Source of the DNA: Rhizobium sp. NRK18
GTDB taxonomy: Bacteria; Pseudomonadota; Alphaproteobacteria; Rhizobiales; Rhizobiaceae
NCBI RefSeq assembly: GCF_024385575.1
Contig: NZ_JANFMV010000001.1
Span: forward strand, 1,517,681 to 1,581,680
Direction of reading: 5' to 3'
Length of the DNA stretch: 64,000 bases
The notes under the pieces: generated by a model
The model's database searches: none
The model's input: only the letters and a program-made list of their open reading frames with translations
Told to the model about the DNA's origin: nothing
Shown: positions 57,342-64,000 of the stretch, one piece after another
Layout: every line of letters begins with the position of its first letter
Position numbering within the stretch: position 1 is the stretch's first letter
Program-made: the position numbers and the translations under genes

Positions 57342-57690
57342 CATTTATAGCTGCAGCAAAAGGCCCCGAGGGAACTCCCGCGGGACAAAGCCGTTTTTGA
57401 ATTCTGTGCAGGTGACGGTAAATAGTGAAAGCCCGGCGGGCGGTCAATCGGCACTTGGCATTCTTTGAAGGAAAAATCATCGGACCGGTGTCCAGCGCAA
57501 CGGAAGCGACAAGTTTGCGATTGATGAATTTCAATCGTTTCAAGGGCTTGTGCTTTTGATTTGATTGTTGCTCGGCCTCTGGTCTATGAGACGGCGAAAT
57601 AGGGCGAAATGACAGCAGGAACGAACGATGTTTGGCGGGCAGCTCCACGCGGGCGCCGGGCCATCCGTTTCTGCCAGGAGTGAACCAACA
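57342..57690. other. Divergent promoter region of carA and yqeY
   Basis: 349 bases, no gene. It holds the likely carA -10 (CTATAAAT, 57343-57350 on the minus strand) and a palindrome CGATTG-N8-CAATCG at 57518-57537. A candidate yqeY promoter lies near 57560-57590 but is not clear. Confidence 0.4.
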
Positions 57691-58140
57691 ATGCGTGAAG
57701 AACTATCGAATCAATTGAAGGACGCCTTGAAGGCGAAGGATGCGCCGCGGATTTCCACGATCCGGCTGGTTCAGGCCGCGATCAAGGATCGGGATATCGC
57801 CAATCGTGGCGTCGGCAAGGACCCCGTCTCCGACGACGAGATCCTGCAGATCCTCGCCAAGATGATCAAGCAGCGCGAGGAATCCGCCAAGATCTACCAG
57901 GAAGCCGGCCGCCAGGAGCTCGCCGACCAGGAACTGGCGGAAATCCAGGTGATCCGGTCCTTCATGCCGCAGCAGCTCTCCGAGGACAGGATCCGCGAAG
58001 TCTGCGCTTCCGTCGTGGCCGAAACCGGCGCACAGGGCCTGCGCGACATGGGCAAGTGCATCAGCGCGCTCAAGGAACGCTATGCCGGCCAGATGGATTT
58101 CGGCAAGGCGTCGGGTGTCGTCAAGGATATGTTGAAGTAG
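57691..58140 (+). CDS. yqeY: GatB/YqeY domain protein
   Basis: A 149-residue all-helical protein that resembles the tRNA-binding tail of GatB. It begins MREELSNQLKDALKAKDAPRISTIRL and has DPVSDDEILQILAKMIKQREES and the C-terminal LRDMGKCISALKERYAGQMD block. Its role is uncertain (translation-linked). The ATG at 57691 follows AGGAG. It is monocistronic with a strong terminator and sits between carA and dnaG, an arrangement common in alphaproteobacteria. Confidence 0.9.
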   Translation: MREELSNQLKDALKAKDAPRISTIRLVQAAIKDRDIANRGVGKDPVSDDEILQILAKMIKQREESAKIYQEAGRQELADQELAEIQVIRSFMPQQLSEDRIREVCASVVAETGAQGLRDMGKCISALKERYAGQMDFGKASGVVKDMLK

Positions 58141-58188
58141 GCGGCTGCCGCGAAACGCTCAGGGCTCCGGCCTTCAGAAAAAAACAAG

Positions 58189-58219
58189 GGGCAGGAACGG
58201 GGTCGTTCCTGCCCTTTTG
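58189..58219 (+). terminator. Terminator of yqeY
   Basis: GGGCAGGAACG (58189-58199) and CGTTCCTGCCC (58204-58214), then TTTTG. Confidence 0.9.
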
Positions 58220-58511
58220 TCTTTCCGAGCGCTGCCAGGTTGGCGGGGATGTGCAGCAGCATCGGCAACGACCGGACTGGGGTCTGCGTGTGGGGGTGGG
58301 GTAAACCCTGTCCGGTGATGAAGACAGTACGACCCGACCCCGGCCCATTCAAATTAATTATCGGTAATCAGATTACAAATTGGTAAGCCGGAGCGCCACG
58401 GTATAAGGAGGGTTCGGCCGGCCTCCAAATTGCTGTTGACTGCCGGCGAATATCGGATGATGGCACTGCCGTATTCATGTAAATTCTCTGTCTGCGAATT
58501 TCGGAGCCGCG
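58220..58511. other. Region upstream of dnaG
   Basis: 292 bases that should carry the dnaG promoter. A short A/T-rich stretch lies at 58351-58382. No gene and no clear -35/-10 pair were seen. Confidence 0.4.
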
Positions 58512-60479
58512 ATGCGCTTTTCCCCTTCCTTCCTTGACGAGATCAGAGATCGGGTGCCGATCTCGAGCGTCATTGGACGTCGGGTGACGTGGGACCGCAA
58601 GAAGACCAACCCGTCGCGCGGCGACTACTGGGCCTGCTGCCCATTCCACGGCGAGAAGTCTCCGAGCTTTCACTGCGAGGACAGGAAGGGGCGATACCAT
58701 TGCTTCGGCTGTGGCGTGTCGGGCGATCATTTCCGCTTCCTGACCGAGCTCGACGGCCTTCCGTTTCCCGAAGCGGTCGAGCAGATCGCCGACATGGCCG
58801 GCGTGCCGATGCCGAAGCCCGACATCCAGGCGGAGCGGCGCGAACGCCAACGCGCCACGCTTGAAGACGTCATGGAAATGGCGACGCAGTTCTTCCAGGA
58901 CCAGCTGCAATCGGCCGCCGGCGCGCGGGCGCGGGCCTATCTGCGCGAACGCGGGCTCTCAGGGCGGACGATCGAGACCTTCCGCCTCGGCTTTGCCCCG
59001 GAAAGCCGCAATGCGCTGAAGGAGCATCTCGCCGGCAAGGGCGTGGCGAAGGAACAGATCGAGGCCTGCGGCCTCGTCGTCCATGGCCCGGACATTCCCG
59101 TTTCCTACGACCGGTTCCGCGACCGGATCATGTTTCCGATCCTGTCGTCACGCGAAAGGGTGATCGCCTTCGGCGGCCGCGCCATGTCGCCGGATGCGCC
59201 GGCAAAATACTTGAACTCGAACGAGACCGAGCTCTTTCACAAGGGCAATGTTCTGTTCAACTTCGCTCGCGCCCGCCGAGCTCTCGGCGGGGCCGAGGGG
59301 GCATCCACTGTCATCGCCGTCGAAGGCTACATGGACGTGATCGCCCTCCACCAGGCGGGCATCGAGAACGCCGTTGCGCCGCTCGGCACGGCGCTTACCG
59401 AGAACCAGCTGGAACTTCTGTGGCGGATGACGCCCGAGCCGATGCTCTGCTTCGACGGCGACGGCGCCGGCAATCGCGCAGCCAACCGTGCCGCCGACTT
59501 GGCACTGCCGCACATCAAGCCCGGCCGTTCCGTGCGCTTCATCCTGTTGCCGGACGGCAAGGATCCTGATGATCTCGTGCGTGACGACGGTCGCGCCGCT
59601 TTCGACCGGATGGCCGCGCAATCGCTGCCATTGTCGGAAATGCTGTGGAACCGCGAAGTGCAGGCGGGGCAATACGACACGCCAGAAAAGCGGGCCGAGC
59701 TGGAGGCGCGGCTTCGCCAGATCACCGCGGTCATTGCCGACGAGAATGTCCGCCGGCACTACCAGCAGGACATGCGCGACCGGCTGAACGCCTTCTTCCG
59801 TCCGCAATTTGCCTCTTCCGGCGGCGGCGACCGCCGCAATGCCGGCCCGCGCCGCGGCGGGGGCAGGGGGATGCCGCCGGTCAAGTCCACGCTCGCCTCC
59901 CAGAGCCTGTCGGGCTCGGGCATGGTCAAGGGCCATCATTCGCAACCGGCACTGCGCGAAAGCGTTCTGGCGCTGACGATTGCCAATCATCCGGGCCTGC
60001 TTCTGTCGGAATATGACGAGGTGTCGACCATTCTCTACGAGAACCGCGAGCTGCAGCGCCTGTGGCCGGTACTCCTTGGTACGGCGGCGGCGCTCGGGCC
60101 CAAGCTTTCGCGCGAACTGTTGATGGAGGAGCTCGAGCGGCAAGGCTTTGCCTCGCTGATCGCCAGCCTCGAGCAGCAGGTGCGCAATGCCCGGCTGTGG
60201 ACGGCGACGGCGGAAGCGGCGGAAGAAGATGCCCGCGACGGCTACCTGCAGACGATCGCTCTGCACAAGCGGACGAAGGCCCTTTCACGGCAGAAGGTGG
60301 AGCTGGAACGCGAGATCGCCGAGGCGACGGAGGCGGGTGACGAAAACCGCATGATGCAGCTGATGCTGGCGCTTCAGGAGGTCCATCAGGAAGGCTTGCG
60401 GCTGGAAAACCAGGAGGCGATCATCGAGGGGTTCGGGGTCATGTCCGGTCGCGTCAAGGGCGTTGCGGGCAAGAAATAG
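58512..60479 (+). CDS. dnaG: DNA primase
   Basis: A 655-residue replication primase. The N-terminal zinc-binding domain has Cys43, His46, Cys64 and Cys67 (CPFHGEKSPSF ... YHCFGCG). The TOPRIM core contains VIAVEGYMDVIALHQAG and the DGDGAGNRAA metal-binding motif. The C-terminal DnaB-binding domain ends about 655. A Gly/Arg-rich linker (GGGDRRNAGPRRGGGRG) separates them. The ATG at 58512 follows CGGAG. It is followed, after a 498-base gap, by rpoD, as in the macromolecular-synthesis arrangement but with an unusually large space. Confidence 0.95.
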   Translation: MRFSPSFLDEIRDRVPISSVIGRRVTWDRKKTNPSRGDYWACCPFHGEKSPSFHCEDRKGRYHCFGCGVSGDHFRFLTELDGLPFPEAVEQIADMAGVPMPKPDIQAERRERQRATLEDVMEMATQFFQDQLQSAAGARARAYLRERGLSGRTIETFRLGFAPESRNALKEHLAGKGVAKEQIEACGLVVHGPDIPVSYDRFRDRIMFPILSSRERVIAFGGRAMSPDAPAKYLNSNETELFHKGNVLFNFARARRALGGAEGASTVIAVEGYMDVIALHQAGIENAVAPLGTALTENQLELLWRMTPEPMLCFDGDGAGNRAANRAADLALPHIKPGRSVRFILLPDGKDPDDLVRDDGRAAFDRMAAQSLPLSEMLWNREVQAGQYDTPEKRAELEARLRQITAVIADENVRRHYQQDMRDRLNAFFRPQFASSGGGDRRNAGPRRGGGRGMPPVKSTLASQSLSGSGMVKGHHSQPALRESVLALTIANHPGLLLSEYDEVSTILYENRELQRLWPVLLGTAAALGPKLSRELLMEELERQGFASLIASLEQQVRNARLWTATAEAAEEDARDGYLQTIALHKRTKALSRQKVELEREIAEATEAGDENRMMQLMLALQEVHQEGLRLENQEAIIEGFGVMSGRVKGVAGKK

Positions 60480-60977
60480 AGCGTCGACGGCGGTGCCGGA
60501 TATGCGGCCTTATGCAATCGCCGAGAGCGGGTCCGGATGGCGGGCATTGACGCAAGGTTTCGGGGGCCAAGATTGCGTGATCGCCTCTGCACTTGTCTTT
60601 GCATCCGGCGCTCCTACATTAGGGTCCAGATGGATGGTGAAGGTCCGGACCCCGGTTGTTAAAGGTTTTTTCCGTAAATTCGATGCTTTTTTGCGCTCGA
60701 AGCTTGACGGACGAAAAAATTGTGGGAATCACCATCTCTAAAGGTTTGGTGAACGGTATCGGGCGGATCAGGTAACCATGACTGGCAACAAGCGGTCGCA
60801 AATGTCGACCGGTGGGCAGACGTCCGAGAGTGTGGTTAATCTGGCATTAAATGTCGTTCCATTAGCTGGCGAAAGGCGATTCGTTCGCATGACCTCCGTA
60901 TCGTGATCGATCCGGCAGGCGCGGGCGACGTTTACCGTCTGGGCAATTGAAAGCGTCAACGAAAGCGACAAGGCAAT
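60480..60977. other. rpoD promoter/leader region
   Basis: 498 bases without a credible gene. It must contain rpoD promoters. A candidate lies at about 60594-60620 (CTTGTC, 16-base spacer, CTACAT), which resembles the heat-shock sigma32 pattern of alphaproteobacteria but is weak. The rest is AT-richer with several T runs (60667-60695). If the promoter is right the leader would be over 330 nt. Confidence 0.4.
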
Positions 60978-63035
<2,058 letters not shown>

Positions 63036-63062
63036 GCGCTCCGCATCGGATATCGATCAAAG

Positions 63063-63092
63063 ACCCGGCGTGTTCTGCACGCCGGGTTTTTT
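63063..63092 (+). terminator. Terminator of rpoD
   Basis: ACCCGGCGTG (63063-63072) and CACGCCGGGT (63078-63087), then a run of Ts. Confidence 0.92.
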
Positions 63093-63406
63093 GTTATTGA
63101 AACACGTCTGACGCGATTGAAGCCGCTAAGGTGTCTCGCGTGCTTCCCGCCGTCCAATTTTCAGCAGGGCACGGAACAAGTCTTGATCCCCGGAGTTATG
63201 CCAGCGAAGAGCCAGTCCTGCTGTCTCTTTCGCCGAAGGCACAAAGCGGCGCAACTTTTCAATCGAGAAAGCCGCGATGAAGCCTCAACTGCTGCAGGAC
63301 AAGCCATCGGGTGAGGCGGGTCGAACCCGGACCGCTCCGGCATGAGACATCTTCTTGAAATTCATATTCTCAGATTCCTCGTCACAATTTCGGGCGGTCA
63401 TCACTC
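63093..63406. other. Intergenic region upstream of glgX
   Basis: 314 bases without a gene. A GGGTCGAACCC-like stretch near 63318 recalls a tRNA T-arm, but no tRNA fold is present. No clear promoter was identified. Confidence 0.4.
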
Positions 63407-64000
63407 ATGAATGCTGAAGCTGGAAAATACGTCATCGAAGCCGGTCACTGGACCGAACTGGGTGCAGTCTGGGATGGGGAAGGGGTCAATTTCGCGCTGT
63501 TTTCGGCGCATGCGGAGCGTGTCGAGGTCTGCCTGTTCGACACCAGCGGGCAGGTCGAGGTCGCAAGGCTGACGCTGCCGGAATACACCAACGAGATCTG
63601 GCACGGCTATGTGCCGGGGCTGGCGCCGGGGACCATCTACGGTTTCCGCGTGCACGGTCCCTTCGACCCGATGGCCGGCCACCGGTTCAATGCGAACAAG
63701 CTTCTTCTCGACCCTTACGCCCGCGAGATCGTCGGCGACGTCAAGTGGTCGGAAGAGGTCTTCGGATACCGCTTCGGCGACGAGGCTGGCGACCTGTCCT
63801 TCAACGACCTCGACAGTGCCGCTTTCGTGCCCAGGGCGCGGGTCTGTGCGCCGCTGTCGGAGGGGGGCGAGGGCCGCCCGCATCGCCGGCCGGTGCTGTG
63901 GCCGCTGACCATCATCTACGAGGCGCATGTGAAAGGCTTTACGGCGCTCAAGGGCGATGTGCCCGAGCGGGAGCGCGGCAAGTTCCTCGGCATGGCGCAC
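63407..64000 (+). CDS. glgX: Glycogen debranching enzyme, N-terminal part
   Basis: 198 codons of a gene cut by the window edge. GlgX removes alpha-1,6 branches from phosphorylase-limited glycogen. The visible region is the N-terminal CBM48-type domain and the start of the GH13 domain: GAVWDGEGVNFALFSAHAERVEVCLFD, EIWHGYVPGLAPGTIYGFRVHGP, then NKLLLDPYAREI and TIIYEAHVKGFTA, a block typical of GlgX. The catalytic residues lie beyond the edge. The ATG at 63407 has only a weak GGGCGG site upstream. The genes that usually accompany it (glgA, glgB, glgP) would be expected outside this window. Confidence 0.87.
   Translation, partial: MNAEAGKYVIEAGHWTELGAVWDGEGVNFALFSAHAERVEVCLFDTSGQVEVARLTLPEYTNEIWHGYVPGLAPGTIYGFRVHGPFDPMAGHRFNANKLLLDPYAREIVGDVKWSEEVFGYRFGDEAGDLSFNDLDSAAFVPRARVCAPLSEGGEGRPHRRPVLWPLTIIYEAHVKGFTALKGDVPERERGKFLGMAH

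Noticed and set aside
63310..63340. T-arm-like GGGTCGAACCC that might mark a tRNA
   Set aside because: No matching acceptor, D-arm or anticodon stem can be drawn around it; the T-loop itself lacks a T.

Overview
This 64 kb window looks like chromosome of an alphaproteobacterium of the family Rhizobiaceae (Rhizobium, Agrobacterium or Ensifer type). The evidence is high GC coding sequence with strong Shine-Dalgarno sites, a BA14K protein, the lpsB-greA-carB neighbourhood, the trxB-lsrB-abcR neighbourhood, and the dnaG-rpoD and carA-yqeY pairs. No rRNA, tRNA, CRISPR array or transposase was found.

Layout. 0-6.7 kb: truncated lgt, ubiK, a YbjN protein, a CsaA-like protein, a MarR/response regulator/histidine kinase operon, a metallo-hydrolase, a BA14K protein and cspA. 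7-12.4 kb: an EamA exporter, a PQQ-type sugar dehydrogenase, and an overlapping pair made of a Gram-negative sortase and its VIT/VWA substrate. 12.8-18.8 kb: aspartate aminotransferase, a LysR/SDR divergent pair, a Ca2+/H+ antiporter, and an old-yellow-enzyme reductase with a Cys-bearing ArsR regulator. 18.9-21.3 kb: thioredoxin reductase (trxB) and the LysR regulator lsrB. Just downstream of lsrB, on the same strand, I read a small RNA of the AbcR type with a promoter, a LysR box centred near -64 and a terminator.

21.3-30.3 kb is the accessory part. An AT-rich module (a GMC-like flavoprotein and a Gfo/Idh-like NAD protein) lies between two direct copies of the trxB 5' end and promoter. The distal copy is a decayed pseudogene. 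Next to it is a run of glycosyltransferases and a TupA-like ATP-grasp protein, leading to lpsB. This is an LPS core or surface-polysaccharide locus.

30.3-41 kb: lpsB-greA, alkaline phosphatase, a three-gene ABC operon resembling the Zur-regulated zinc locus PA4064-PA4066 of Pseudomonas aeruginosa, a His-tailed permease, a DUF2235 hydrolase, a second EamA exporter and a secreted lysozyme-like protein. 41-57 kb: carB, a diguanylate cyclase, an MFS/MarR divergent pair with two visible operators, a metallopeptidase, an aldo/keto reductase, a LysR regulator, a MATE exporter and carA. 57.6-64 kb: yqeY, dnaG, rpoD and the start of glgX.

Most links between genes are inferred from position, strand and family knowledge. 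Coordinates of starts were chosen by Shine-Dalgarno sites where visible.
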